Below, piece after piece: positions 10,066 to 19,273 of a stretch of 64,000 nucleotides of DNA (the first letter of the stretch is position 1; each line of letters opens with the position of its first letter). The stretch comes from Rhodococcus sp. IEGM 1381 (GTDB lineage Bacteria; Actinomycetota; Actinomycetes; Mycobacteriales; Mycobacteriaceae), in contig NZ_JASHKQ010000003.1 of assembly GCF_030056795.1 (NCBI RefSeq), positions 1 through 64,000 on the forward strand, read 5' to 3'. Below the pieces are notes generated by a model. The model made no database searches. It was not told the origin of the DNA and worked only from the letters and a program-made list of their open reading frames with translations. The position numbers and the translations under genes were made by a program.

Positions 10066-10124
10066 GACTTCCAGTGTGCCCCATGGAGCGACGCCGCAGG
10101 AGAACCGCGCGAGAAATAGTGAGT

Positions 10125-10572
<448 letters not shown>

Positions 10573-10592
10573 GATTGCGTACTCTACCCGGC

Positions 10593-11996
10593 TCACGTTG
10601 GATGTCCGGCGACTGCCCGGCCACGAAGAACAGTGGCAGTCACGATGGCCGCGGCAGCGGTGACGGTCGCACCTACCCAGGCCGCCGACGTGTAGGCACC
10701 CTCCGAGGGAAAGGTGGATCCTGTACTGGTTCCGGTGGCCAACACGAGCCCACCGATCGCACTGCCGAAGGCGAATCCGACGCTGCGCACCACCTGGGTG
10801 ATACTCATGGCGCTCGACGTCTCCGACGCAGGCACGACGGGCAGAACGACGGCCGGGAGCGCAGCCGAGCAGCTACCGACCCCGAAGCCCAGAATTGCCA
10901 TCGCCGCGCAGAGTTCCACGATGTCGGTGCGTGCGAGGGCAAACAGAGCGAGGGCCACCAGGACGACGAGCGCGCTGACCGTGAGTGCCCTGCCGGGCCC
11001 CACTCGACGCAGTGCACGGGGTACCAGCTTGCCCGCGAGAAATCCGAACACCGAGAACGGAACCAAAACCAACCCAGCGGCGAACACGTCGAGCCCGAAG
11101 CCGTATCCGGCACTGGCAGGCGTCTGCGCGAATCGCGTGACGATGGTCAGCAGCAGATACATTCCGATGCCGCCCAGGAACATTGCGCTGTTCGCACCGA
11201 CTACTGCCCGTTGGCGGAGCAATCGGAGATCGACGAGCGGTGCCGGGCTCGAGAGTTCGACGCGTACCCAGATGGCGGCAGCGACGAGTGCCCCTGCACC
11301 GAGTACCCCCGCCGTCCATGCGTGCCTCGCCCACAGCGCGGTCTCACTCACGAGGATCAACACGAACGACAGAACGAGCGCGAGCAGCACTGCACCGGGA
11401 ACGTCCATTCGAGTCGTTCGCTTCTGGGTGGAGGGTGGAATGACCTTCCACGCAACCGCCAGCGCCATGACCGTCAGTGCCGCGCCGAATCCGTAGGCGG
11501 CGCGGATCCCGGCGTGGTCGGTCACAAAGCCTGCCAACGGGTAGCCCACCCCGACTCCCGCCGTCGATGCAACCGACAACAGCGCGATAGTCGAACCAGA
11601 CCGACTGCTGGACAGATGATCTCGTGCGACACCCATCAGCATCGAGGTCAGGGCCAGCCCCACCCCCTGGGCCGCGCGGCCGAGGAGCAACCAGGCGAAG
11701 GACAGCGGCAGTGCGGTCAGAACTCCACCGACCGACACGACGCCGAGCGTTCCGAGGATGGCCGCCCGCCGATGCGGACCGGATCCCAGCCGACCGAGTA
11801 GCGGCGTGGTCACGGCACCTGTCAACAGGGCCAGAGTCAACGTCCACTGCGCACTCGACAGCGAGACATCGAATGTGATTGCGACACTGGTGATCAGCGG
11901 GGCACCGAGGCTGCCGACAGCGGCCACGACCACTCCGACGAACACCAACGCAAGTACCAACAGGCGCTCGCCGCGGCCCTCGGCGTCGGCACTCAT
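10593..11996 (-). CDS. MFS transporter, drug-efflux type
   Basis: 467-residue integral membrane protein with about 12-14 hydrophobic segments. The first helices (LLVLALVFVGVVVAAVGSL, then FDVSLSSAQWTLTLALLTGAV) and TPLLGRLGSGPHRRAAILG correspond to the MFS motif-A region. The ATG at 11996 overlaps the stop of the upstream TetR gene (ATGA), so it is co-transcribed with and probably repressed by that regulator. Substrate unknown; most transporters with this arrangement export toxic small molecules. Confidence 0.87.
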   Translation of the reverse strand: MSADAEGRGERLLVLALVFVGVVVAAVGSLGAPLITSVAITFDVSLSSAQWTLTLALLTGAVTTPLLGRLGSGPHRRAAILGTLGVVSVGGVLTALPLSFAWLLLGRAAQGVGLALTSMLMGVARDHLSSSRSGSTIALLSVASTAGVGVGYPLAGFVTDHAGIRAAYGFGAALTVMALAVAWKVIPPSTQKRTTRMDVPGAVLLALVLSFVLILVSETALWARHAWTAGVLGAGALVAAAIWVRVELSSPAPLVDLRLLRQRAVVGANSAMFLGGIGMYLLLTIVTRFAQTPASAGYGFGLDVFAAGLVLVPFSVFGFLAGKLVPRALRRVGPGRALTVSALVVLVALALFALARTDIVELCAAMAILGFGVGSCSAALPAVVLPVVPASETSSAMSITQVVRSVGFAFGSAIGGLVLATGTSTGSTFPSEGAYTSAAWVGATVTAAAAIVTATVLRGRAVAGHPT

Positions 11997-12571
11997 CGGT
12001 TCGTATCGCTGGTGATGTGGTCGAACAATCCGGCCTGGATGCGAGTGCCCACTCCGTCCGCCCATGGCGCGTCGACGTCGTTGATCTGCAGGGCCGCACC
12101 ACTGTTGAGCAGCATGCCGAACGCGAGAAACGCCTTGACGGTCACGGCGTCGAGCCCGGTGACCTCCGCGACTGTGTTCCACATCCGGCCGAAGCCGGCC
12201 CGCACCGCGTCCCGGACCTCGGGATCGCCACATGCTGCGATTCCCTGTAGTTGCAACAACAGCGAGGTTCGATCATCGAGCATGGCGTAGTAGCGCTCCC
12301 CCATCGACGCCAACGCCTGTTGGCCGGTGTCCGTTCCCGCAGCTTCACGCATTCCGTCGGCCAAGCGATCGAAGGACGCGACGACCAGTTCGGAGAACAA
12401 TGCCTTCTTGGTTCCGAATATCCGAAAGATGTAGGCCTGCGTGATCCCGGCTGTGCGGGCGATCGCCTCGGTCGAACCGCCGTGGAGTCCGGCCGTAGCG
12501 AATTCGTCCGCTGCGATCCGCAGGATCTGCTCTCGACGGTCGGGTCCGGTCATCCGTTCTCGCTGCGCCAT
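11993..12571 (-). CDS. TetR-family regulator of the adjacent MFS exporter
   Basis: 192 residues from ATG 12571 (MAQRERMTGPDRREQIL). N-terminal helix-turn-helix: ADEFATAGLHGGSTEAIARTAG with recognition helix ITQAYIFRIFGTKKALF. The C-terminal ligand-binding part is typical in length but not diagnostic. TTG and GTG codons three and two codons upstream are alternative starts. It overlaps the MFS gene by the ATGA at its 3' end, and short repeats lie directly upstream of its start. Predicted autorepressor of the two-gene operon. Confidence 0.87.
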   Translation of the reverse strand: MAQRERMTGPDRREQILRIAADEFATAGLHGGSTEAIARTAGITQAYIFRIFGTKKALFSELVVASFDRLADGMREAAGTDTGQQALASMGERYYAMLDDRTSLLLQLQGIAACGDPEVRDAVRAGFGRMWNTVAEVTGLDAVTVKAFLAFGMLLNSGAALQINDVDAPWADGVGTRIQAGLFDHITSDTNR

Positions 12572-12579
12572 GGTCACCA

Positions 12580-12604
12580 AGTTACTGGTTACTAACTACT
12601 TACT
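12580..12604. promoter_or_regulatory. Candidate TetR operator with repeated TTACT
   Basis: Just upstream of the TetR start the plus strand contains TTACT three times (12582-12586, 12589-12593, 12600-12604), and the first part forms an imperfect inverted repeat of AGTTA and TAACT (12580-12597). It is AT-rich against a GC-rich background and correctly placed to control both the regulator and the divergent DUF1697 gene that starts at 12643. No footprint evidence; pattern only. Confidence 0.4.
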
Positions 12605-12642
12605 CAAGGGCGGTTGTCGAGCACTTCACTACAGTTCCTCCC

Positions 12643-13167
12643 ATGAGTGAGTGGGTCGTGTTGCCGCGCGGCATCAACGTCGGTGGCATCAACATCAAGA
12701 TGGCCGACCTCCGTGCAGCTTTGGCCTCGACCGGCTTCACGAATGTGCGCACGATTCTGGCGACCGGCAACGTACTGCTGCAGTCGCCGTTGACCGCCGC
12801 GGCCCTGAAAGCACGGGTCGAGAGCACGCTCGCCGAGGCGTTCGGCTACCAAGCCTGGGTTGTCGTACTCGACGTCCCGACACTGGGGACGATAGTGGAG
12901 TCCTACCCGTTCGACGCCGAACGGGAAGGCTGGCATCCTTATGTGGTGTTCGGTAGCGACGATAGCCATTTGACCGAATTGTCAGCTCTTGCAGAAGAAC
13001 TCGACTCCGAGCTCGAGAGGATCGCCGAGGGGAACAGCGTGCTCTACTGGGAGGTTCGCGAGGGCAACACCACCGACAGCGCGTTCGGGAAAGCCACGGC
13101 GAAGGCGAAGTACAAGGCCACGACCACCACGCGGAACGTTCGCACTCTCGTGAAGATTCTCGCGTGA
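12643..13167 (+). CDS. DUF1697 family protein
   Basis: 174 residues. The N-terminal signature VVLPRGINVGGINIKMADLR and the following ATGNVLLQSP match DUF1697, a widespread family of ferredoxin-like fold with no established biochemical role. The middle carries FDAEREGWHPYVVFGSDD and the C-terminus TTTTRNVRTLVKILA, also family features. The stop overlaps the GTG start of the next gene (GTGA), so it is translationally coupled to the permease. Starts are divergent from the TetR gene. Confidence 0.85.
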   Translation: MSEWVVLPRGINVGGINIKMADLRAALASTGFTNVRTILATGNVLLQSPLTAAALKARVESTLAEAFGYQAWVVVLDVPTLGTIVESYPFDAEREGWHPYVVFGSDDSHLTELSALAEELDSELERIAEGNSVLYWEVREGNTTDSAFGKATAKAKYKATTTTRNVRTLVKILA

Positions 13168-14414
13168 CCGTCCTCGCTGCGGCATTGGTCGCCGCCGTTC
13201 TCGTCTTCGCCATCGTTCGCCCGCGCGGTCTCCCCGAGATCGTCGCTGCACTTCCTGCGGCAGCAGTTGTCCTTCTCGTCGGCCTCGTCAGCCTCGACGC
13301 CGCTCGTGAACAGGTACTCGAGCTCGCTCCCACCGTCGTTTTTCTGGCGTTCATCCTGATCCTGGCGCATCTGTCGGATGCCCTCGGTGTGTTCACCTGG
13401 ATCGCCGCGAAGCTGCGCCGCGGATCCAAGGGCAGCCCACGCAGACTGCTCACCCTCGTGTTCGCAGCTGCCGCGGCCACCACAGCCGTACTGAGCCTCG
13501 ACGCCACCGTGGTTCTGCTGACACCGGCCATCATCGGTGCCGCTCGGATCCTGGGGATGTCGCCGCGTCCACACAGTTACGCCACTGCGCACCTGTCCAA
13601 TTCGGCCTCGACTCTGCTGCCGGTGTCCAATCTGACCAACCTGCTGGCCTTCGCTGCGACCGGACTGACCTTCCTGCATTTCACGGCACTGATGGCACTG
13701 CCGTGGATCTTCGCGGTCGCCATCGAACTCGCGATATTCCTGATCTTCTTCCGCAAGGATCTGACTCGCATCGCCACACCGCCGGACACCTCTGCTGAGC
13801 AGGGCACCGTCGACGTCCCCGCACCACGAAGCACACTCGCCATCCTCGGCTCGACACTCGTCGGCTTTGCGGTGGCAGGACTGTTCGATATCGAACCGTT
13901 CTGGGTGGCTGCGGTGGGGTCTATTGCGCTCGCGATCCCAGCACTTCGCGCTCGGCACACCACACCTCGCGCCATTCTGCGCGGTGCCGATCTGCCGTTC
14001 TGTGGCTTCGTCTTTCTTCTCGGCATCGTCGTTCTCGGCGTGACGGCGGGCCCGATCGGCGACTGGCTGGCGCGAATCCTGCCGTTCGACACCACCTTCG
14101 CGTCCCTGCTCGCCGCGGCTGCCATCGCGGCGGTGGCGTCGAACATCGTCAACAACCTGCCCGCGACGCTGCTGCTACTGGCCGCGTTCGGGGCCGACGC
14201 TCCCCCGGCGTTGTTGTTGGCCACGGTGATCGGTGTGAACCTCGGCCCCAACCTCACCTACGTCGGGTCGCTGGCGATCATGCTGTGGCGACGCGTCGCG
14301 TCGGCCAACGACGAGCCGGCGGATCTGCGAACATTCACCGTTCTCGGCGTCATCACCACTCCACTGACCATCGTCGGTGCCGTGGCGGGACTGTGGCTTG
14401 CTCTGCAGGTCTAG
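13164..14414 (+). CDS. ArsB/SLC13-type ion permease
   Basis: 416-residue membrane protein with about 10-12 hydrophobic segments. The halves resemble each other, each with a Thr/Asn-rich re-entrant region: SNSASTLLPVSNLTNLLAF in the first and ASNIVNNLPATLLLLAAF with GVNLGPNLTYVGSLA in the second, the pattern of the ion transporter superfamily that holds ArsB and NhaD/SLC13 carriers. No arsR or arsC lies next to it, so arsenite is only one possibility. GTG start overlapping the DUF1697 stop. Confidence 0.83.
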   Translation: MTVLAAALVAAVLVFAIVRPRGLPEIVAALPAAAVVLLVGLVSLDAAREQVLELAPTVVFLAFILILAHLSDALGVFTWIAAKLRRGSKGSPRRLLTLVFAAAAATTAVLSLDATVVLLTPAIIGAARILGMSPRPHSYATAHLSNSASTLLPVSNLTNLLAFAATGLTFLHFTALMALPWIFAVAIELAIFLIFFRKDLTRIATPPDTSAEQGTVDVPAPRSTLAILGSTLVGFAVAGLFDIEPFWVAAVGSIALAIPALRARHTTPRAILRGADLPFCGFVFLLGIVVLGVTAGPIGDWLARILPFDTTFASLLAAAAIAAVASNIVNNLPATLLLLAAFGADAPPALLLATVIGVNLGPNLTYVGSLAIMLWRRVASANDEPADLRTFTVLGVITTPLTIVGAVAGLWLALQV

Positions 14415-14525
14415 GCCTCGTCGAACCTGCTTCCAGCGCAGCAGATGGTTTCTCATGCCTACCGTTCGGATGCACCGAGATCCGATTGCCACGACCCCCG
14501 GAATCGTGCCTACTCGGTCGATGAG

Positions 14526-15224
14526 TCACCAGCGGAGGAGACCCTGACTGTTTCCCACGGTGCCGGTAGGTCCGTCGTCGGCAATCGTGGCGAGTCGGAC
14601 TATTTCGTCGGTGCCCTGCGTGACGTCGTGTGCACCCTTGCCGGCGTTCAGATCGGTGCGCGTGTAGCCGGGGTCGGCGGCATTGACTCGCATCATCTGG
14701 AGCGCACGCGCGTACTTCACCGTGAGCATGTTGAGGGCGGTCTTGGACGACGCGTAGATCGGCGGCACCACCTGCCAGTCGAAGTAGTCGTGCTCGATGG
14801 TGTCCTGAATGGATCCCACACCCGAGGAGATGTTGACGATTCGTGCATGGTTCGAGACCTTGAGCAGTGGCACGAATGCGTTGGTCACTCGAATGACGCC
14901 GAACACGTTGGTTTCGAAAACGTCTCGGGCGTCATCCGCAGATCCTTGTTCGAGCGGAACGAACGCGCCGGTTATGCCGGCATTGTTGATCAGGACGTCG
15001 AGGCGTCCATGGTCCGCACGCACTTGGCGCGCAGCAGCGTCGACGCTGCTCTGATCGGTCACGTCCAGTTGGACGAAGGTGACGCCGAGATCGGCGGCAG
15101 CAGCACGACCCAGCTCACGGTTGCGGGCACCGATGACCACGGTGTGGCCGGCACGCTGTAAGCGCCGTGCCGTCTCGTGGCCGATTCCCTTGTTGCCGCC
15201 GGTGATCATCGTGATTGTGCTCAT
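14526..15224 (-). CDS. Short-chain dehydrogenase/reductase
   Basis: 232 residues from ATG 15224. Classical SDR with cofactor loop TGGNKGIG near residue 9, LINNAG at about residue 80, catalytic Ser in NISSGVGS and YxxxK in YASSKTAL. The basic residue at VIGARNRELG after the second strand favours NADP(H). No signal peptide. It is divergent from an MmyB-type regulator 119 bases away, a common arrangement in which the regulator controls the reductase. Substrate unknown; carbonyl/quinone reduction is likely. Confidence 0.88.
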   Translation of the reverse strand: MSTITMITGGNKGIGHETARRLQRAGHTVVIGARNRELGRAAAADLGVTFVQLDVTDQSSVDAAARQVRADHGRLDVLINNAGITGAFVPLEQGSADDARDVFETNVFGVIRVTNAFVPLLKVSNHARIVNISSGVGSIQDTIEHDYFDWQVVPPIYASSKTALNMLTVKYARALQMMRVNAADPGYTRTDLNAGKGAHDVTQGTDEIVRLATIADDGPTGTVGNSQGLLRW

Positions 15225-15252
15225 GACGTCGACGCTAGGACGCGGCGATCCG

Positions 15253-15320
15253 ATCGAGAAGATGCCAGTTGTCGGTAGGTCTGCCGGTACCACCCACGTC
15301 TTCATCGAGAAGACGCCAGT
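15253..15320. repeat. 17-base direct repeat between SDR and MmyB-type regulator
   Basis: ATCGAGAAGATGCCAGT (15253-15269) and ATCGAGAAGACGCCAGT (15304-15320) differ at one base and are 51 bases apart start to start, close to five helical turns. They lie in the 119-base divergent promoter region, so they are strong candidates for binding sites of the neighbouring helix-turn-helix protein. Confidence 0.6.
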
Positions 15321-15343
15321 GGCTGAGGTGGCACAGTGGTGAG

Positions 15344-16261
15344 ATGACCGTAGAGCAGCAGGGACGCCGGCCGGCGGGTTTCTCGTCGGTGCTCCGTGGC
15401 TGGCGTGACCGCAGCGCACCCGTCCCATCCGACTCGGCCGTCAGGCCTCGGCGATCGTCGGGGTTACGCCGCGAAGAACTCGCCACACTCGCCGGAATCT
15501 CGGTGGACTATCTGATCCAACTGGAGCAGGGTCGCGCGTCGAATCCGTCGGCGGCGGTGGTCGCTGCTCTCGTTCGGGCCTTGAGCCTGGACCTCGCCGA
15601 TGCCGGAGTGTTGTATCGAGCTGCCGGACTCGCGGCACCGTCGTCGGCCGTCGATCGATCGGTACCGGACAGCGTCGAACGGTTACTGGCCCGAGCCGAC
15701 AACTGGCCTACGGCGGTGTACGCGGCTGATTGGTGGTTGCTGAGATGGAACGCGGCATGGTCCGCTCTGATGGGCAATCCGATGGAACTGTCCGGACATT
15801 CACGAAACCAGGTCTGGTTCGAGATGACCGAGGACACGTCGACCATGTGGGTCGACCCCGGGCAACGGGAACAGTATCGAGATGCGCTGGTCGGCGATCT
15901 CCGCGTCGCACAAATTTCGCATCCCGACGACGCCGAGCTCGACAACCTCGTCCATGACCTTCGAGCGCGCAGCGACGAATTCTCCGATCGTTGGCACCAC
16001 GCTCGGCCGGCCGTCTACCGGGGAGCACGCAAGAATATCGACCATCCTCTGGTGGGGTCGATGGTCCTCGATGGGGACGTGTTCCAGCCGGCAGGCTCCG
16101 ACGTGCGGGTGATCGTCTACACCGCAGCACCTGGCTCACGAGATGAGTCCAGACTGTTGTCGCTCGGATCCCGTGCACGGAACCGAGCCTCGGTTCAAGC
16201 CGGCGAAGCCAGGTGCGAGGTGTCGTTCACCAATCGCACCGAGGCCCCGCCGTCAGGGTAG
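15344..16261 (+). CDS. XRE/MmyB-family transcriptional regulator
   Basis: 305 residues from ATG 15344. An N-terminal XRE helix-turn-helix (SSGLRREELATLAGISVDYLIQLEQG, about residues 42-67) is followed by the C-terminal MmyB-like ligand-binding domain: residues about 110-270 contain WPTAVYAADWWLLRWNAAWSAL and VGDLRVAQISHPDDAELDNLV, hallmarks of that PAS-like fold. In Streptomyces such regulators usually sit divergent from an SDR gene, as here. The 3' end overlaps the convergent RNase HI-phosphatase gene by 67 bases. Confidence 0.9.
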   Translation: MTVEQQGRRPAGFSSVLRGWRDRSAPVPSDSAVRPRRSSGLRREELATLAGISVDYLIQLEQGRASNPSAAVVAALVRALSLDLADAGVLYRAAGLAAPSSAVDRSVPDSVERLLARADNWPTAVYAADWWLLRWNAAWSALMGNPMELSGHSRNQVWFEMTEDTSTMWVDPGQREQYRDALVGDLRVAQISHPDDAELDNLVHDLRARSDEFSDRWHHARPAVYRGARKNIDHPLVGSMVLDGDVFQPAGSDVRVIVYTAAPGSRDESRLLSLGSRARNRASVQAGEARCEVSFTNRTEAPPSG

Positions 16262-17304
16262 AACTCGGCGATACTCAGCGACGCGAGATCGAGGTGCAGT
16301 CGATAGAGCAGCGACGGGCCTACGTCGAGTGCAAGTTGGAGCAGCATCTTGATCGGGGTCACGTGAGTGACCACCAGAACAGTCTTTCCAGCGTATTCGG
16401 TGAGCAACTGATCGCGGGTTGCTTCGATGCGCTTGCGCACCGCGTCGAAACTCTCTCCGTTCGGCGGTGCTGCTGACGTCGTACCGAGCCAGGCCTGATG
16501 CTGCTCTGGATATCGCTCTTTCGCCTCGCCGAACGTCAAGCCCTCCCAGTCGCCGAAATCGGTCTCGATGAGACCGTCGACTGTGGTGACGGGCAATCCC
16601 AGGCGGTCGGCTGTCGCTGAGGCGGTCTGTTGAGCGCGGGCGAGTGGCGAGGCCACGATGGCATCGATGTCTGTCCGCGAACCGAGAACTGTTGCGGCAG
16701 AATCGGCTTGGCGTTGTCCCAGGTCGGTCAGGTCAGGATTGCCGCGGCCGGAGTATCGCCGATCGACCGACATGGGGGTCTGCCCGTGACGCAACAACAG
16801 CAGGCGTGTGGGCTCCCCCATCGCTCCGGTCCACCCGGGAGACTCGGCCTTCTTCGTGACCGGCTCGGCATCCGGCAATACCGACAGGTCCACGCCTTCA
16901 GCCGCGGCATCCATCGCCTCGTTCGCCAGCGCGTCGGCGTGCGAGTTCTGCGCGCGGGGAATCCACTCATAAGTGACGGAATCGAATTCGCGAGCAAGCT
17001 GGGCCGCTTGTCGCTGAAGCGGAATCATGTCCGGGTGCTTCACTTTCCAGCGCCCGGACATCTGCTCGACGACGAGTTTGGAGTCCATGCGGACGGCAAC
17101 TTCACGGGCACCGACATCACGAGCGGCAGTCAGTGCAGCGATCAGGCCGTTGTACTCGGCGACGTTGTTGGTGGCCACTCCCAACGAAGCCCGACGCTCG
17201 GCTAGCACCTGCGAGCGATCGGCGCTGAACACCACTGCGCCGTATCCAGCGGGCCCCGGGTTCCCCCGCGATCCACCGTCGGCCTCGGCGACAACCCGCG
17301 ACAT
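16195..17304 (-). CDS. Bifunctional RNase HI / histidine phosphatase
   Basis: 369-residue fusion known from actinobacteria (Rv2228c-type). N-terminal RNase HI (about residues 1-130): ADGGSRGNPGPAGYG with the first catalytic Asp, VAEYNGLIAAL with Glu, RMDSKLVVEQ with Asp and NSHADALANEAMD with the last Asp. C-terminal histidine-phosphatase domain (about 165-369): LLLRHGQTPMSVDRRYSG with the catalytic His, IETDFGDWEGL and VVTHVTPIKMLL. The second domain resembles alpha-ribazole phosphatase (CobC-type), which fits the cobalamin-related neighbours. ATG 17304 begins five bases after the upstream stop. Confidence 0.92.
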   Translation of the reverse strand: MSRVVAEADGGSRGNPGPAGYGAVVFSADRSQVLAERRASLGVATNNVAEYNGLIAALTAARDVGAREVAVRMDSKLVVEQMSGRWKVKHPDMIPLQRQAAQLAREFDSVTYEWIPRAQNSHADALANEAMDAAAEGVDLSVLPDAEPVTKKAESPGWTGAMGEPTRLLLLRHGQTPMSVDRRYSGRGNPDLTDLGQRQADSAATVLGSRTDIDAIVASPLARAQQTASATADRLGLPVTTVDGLIETDFGDWEGLTFGEAKERYPEQHQAWLGTTSAAPPNGESFDAVRKRIEATRDQLLTEYAGKTVLVVTHVTPIKMLLQLALDVGPSLLYRLHLDLASLSIAEFYPDGGASVRLVNDTSHLASPA

Positions 17305-17309
17305 CTGGC

Positions 17310-18047
17310 TCAAATTCCGGATTCCTTGGTGCGTACCAGGATTGCGTTGCACTCGGAGCAACGAATCAGTGCGTCTGCCGGCTGGTTGGCAATGCTCGCG
17401 ATCTCGTTGCGGTCGAGCTCGATTCGGCAGGCGCCGCAGCGGCGGGCCTGCAGCAGTGCCGCACCACGGCCGGTGAGGGCCCGCTGCTTCTCGTAGAGCG
17501 CAAGCAGATCCGCGGGCAGCCCCGAGACCAAGGACTCGCGACGCTCGGCGCTGCGGTTCTCAGCGGCGTCGAGGTCTGCGACGGCGTCGTCACGGCGGCG
17601 GCCGGCGTCGACGAGCTCGTCCTCGATCTGCGTCAGCTGCGCACCGGCATGCTCGTAGTCCCGCTCGCTGGCCTCGCGCTGCTCCATGACCTCGAGCAAC
17701 TCCTCTTCGAGGAGGCCCTGACGCCGTTCCAGGCTTTCGAGTTCGTGCTGCAGTTCGGTCATTTGCTTCGGCGCGATAGTGCCGCTCTCGAGCATCTTCT
17801 TGTCGCGTGCCTCGCGCTTGCGAACCGCGTCGACCTCGCCCTCGAGTTTTCGGATGTCCCGATCGAGATCGTCCATCGAAATCTGCACCGTTACCGCCGC
17901 GTCCTTGCGGGTGGTGCGCTCGGTCTCGAGCTTGTCCACCTCCTGCTGCTCGGGGAGGCTTTTGCGGCGATGGGCGATCTGCGAGAGTTCGGTATCCACA
18001 CCGGCCAATTCGAGTAGCGAGGCCTGCACTTTGGGATCGACGTTCAC
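17310..18047 (-). CDS. Coiled-coil protein with C4 zinc ribbon (Rv2229c-like)
   Basis: 245 residues. Residues about 10-180 are a long charged heptad-rich coiled coil (e.g. RDIRKLEGEVDAVRKREARDKK). The C-terminus has two CxxC pairs, ARRCGACRIEL and IRCSECNAIL, forming a C4 zinc ribbon. Homologues occur in this same slot between the Nif3-like and RNase HI genes in mycobacteria; in other bacteria the family is linked to RNA or nucleic-acid binding. No catalytic motif. Probably one operon with the flanking genes (5-base gap downstream, 90 upstream). Confidence 0.87.
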   Translation of the reverse strand: MNVDPKVQASLLELAGVDTELSQIAHRRKSLPEQQEVDKLETERTTRKDAAVTVQISMDDLDRDIRKLEGEVDAVRKREARDKKMLESGTIAPKQMTELQHELESLERRQGLLEEELLEVMEQREASERDYEHAGAQLTQIEDELVDAGRRRDDAVADLDAAENRSAERRESLVSGLPADLLALYEKQRALTGRGAALLQARRCGACRIELDRNEIASIANQPADALIRCSECNAILVRTKESGI

Positions 18048-18137
18048 GCTTGATGACTCCTGCGACTATGGAAGTTGATAAGAGATCACCCTACCGGCTG
18101 GGCGAAACCGAGTAAGCCGGATCCACTCGGGCCGTTC

Positions 18138-19259
18138 TCACAGTGTCCACGGGTCGGTGCGCACGTCGGTAACTCTGCTGCTCCAGCCGTCCGTGTCACC
18201 GAACGCGGCGTCGACGATGCTTCGCGCCTGTTCACACCATGGGAACTCCGACGCCCAGTGCGCGGTGTCGATCACCGCGGGCCCACCCGCGCGCAGATGT
18301 TCGTCGACGGGGTGGTGCCGCAGATCCGAGGTGACGTACACGTCGGCGTCGGTTCGCGCGACTGCAGAAAGGAACGAGTCGCCTGCTCCCCCGCACATCG
18401 CGACCACCGAGACCGTGGCGTCGGGGTCACCGGCGGCTCGTACGCCCCAGCTGGTGGCCGGCAACGCGTCCCGAACGACGTCGGTGAACTCGGCGAGGGT
18501 CATCGGATTCGGCAGTCGACCGATGCGCCCCAAGCCGATGCACGACGGTAACGCCGCGGACTCGACGACGTCGAACGCGGGCTCCTCGTAGGGGTGCGCG
18601 TGACGTAGAGCCGAAAGCACCCGCGCGCGTTGCGCTTTGGGTGCGACAATCTCGATGCGATCCTCCATCACGGTGTGCACCTCACCGAGAACGCCCAGTG
18701 TCGGGTGCGCATTCGGGCCGGGACGGAACTGGCCGAGACCCGTCGCCTGCCAGCTCGCTTCGCTGTAGTCACCGATCTGTCCGGCTCCGGCGTCGAACAA
18801 GGCTTGCCGTACCGCGGCCGAGTCGGTGGTCGGTACGAAGACCACCCATTTGTCGTGTGCAGGTGCGGGAATGGGCTCGAGTGGCCTGGTGTCGATCACG
18901 CCGAGGGCGGCTGCGAGTGCGTCGGAGACACCCGGATCGGCGGAGTCCGCGTTGGTATGCGCGGTGAACAGTGCACAGTCGGCTCTGATCAACCGATGAA
19001 TCACCGAACCTTTGGCGGTATCGGCCGCCACGGTGTCCACACCTTTGAGCAGCAGCGGGTGGTGCGCCACGATCAGATCGGCACCCCACGCGATAGCCTC
19101 GTCGACCACCGCCTCGGTGACGTCGACGGTGTACAGAATTTGCTGCACAACAGCTTTGGGGTCTCCACACACCAGACCCACCGAGTCCCAGCTCTCAGCC
19201 AGGAGCGGTGGGTACGCGTTGTCGAGAACCTCGATGACGTCCGCCAATGTCACTGCCAT
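18138..19259 (-). CDS. Nif3-like dinuclear metal centre protein (DUF34)
   Basis: 373 residues from ATG 19259. Family signatures: LLAESWDSVGLVCGD, GADLIVAHHPLLLKGV (metal-binding His pair), LFTAHTNADSADPGVSDALA, and the C-terminal SDLRHHPVDEHL and VIDTAHWASEFPW. The central insert (about residues 130-230, with HPYEEPAFDVVE) is the PII-like domain present in the longer family members. Often annotated as GTP cyclohydrolase I type 2, but that activity is not settled. It follows the cobC-like gene with a 14-base gap, as in mycobacteria (Rv2230c). Confidence 0.92.
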   Translation of the reverse strand: MAVTLADVIEVLDNAYPPLLAESWDSVGLVCGDPKAVVQQILYTVDVTEAVVDEAIAWGADLIVAHHPLLLKGVDTVAADTAKGSVIHRLIRADCALFTAHTNADSADPGVSDALAAALGVIDTRPLEPIPAPAHDKWVVFVPTTDSAAVRQALFDAGAGQIGDYSEASWQATGLGQFRPGPNAHPTLGVLGEVHTVMEDRIEIVAPKAQRARVLSALRHAHPYEEPAFDVVESAALPSCIGLGRIGRLPNPMTLAEFTDVVRDALPATSWGVRAAGDPDATVSVVAMCGGAGDSFLSAVARTDADVYVTSDLRHHPVDEHLRAGGPAVIDTAHWASEFPWCEQARSIVDAAFGDTDGWSSRVTDVRTDPWTL

Positions 19260-19273
19260 GCTCACTGCACTCC

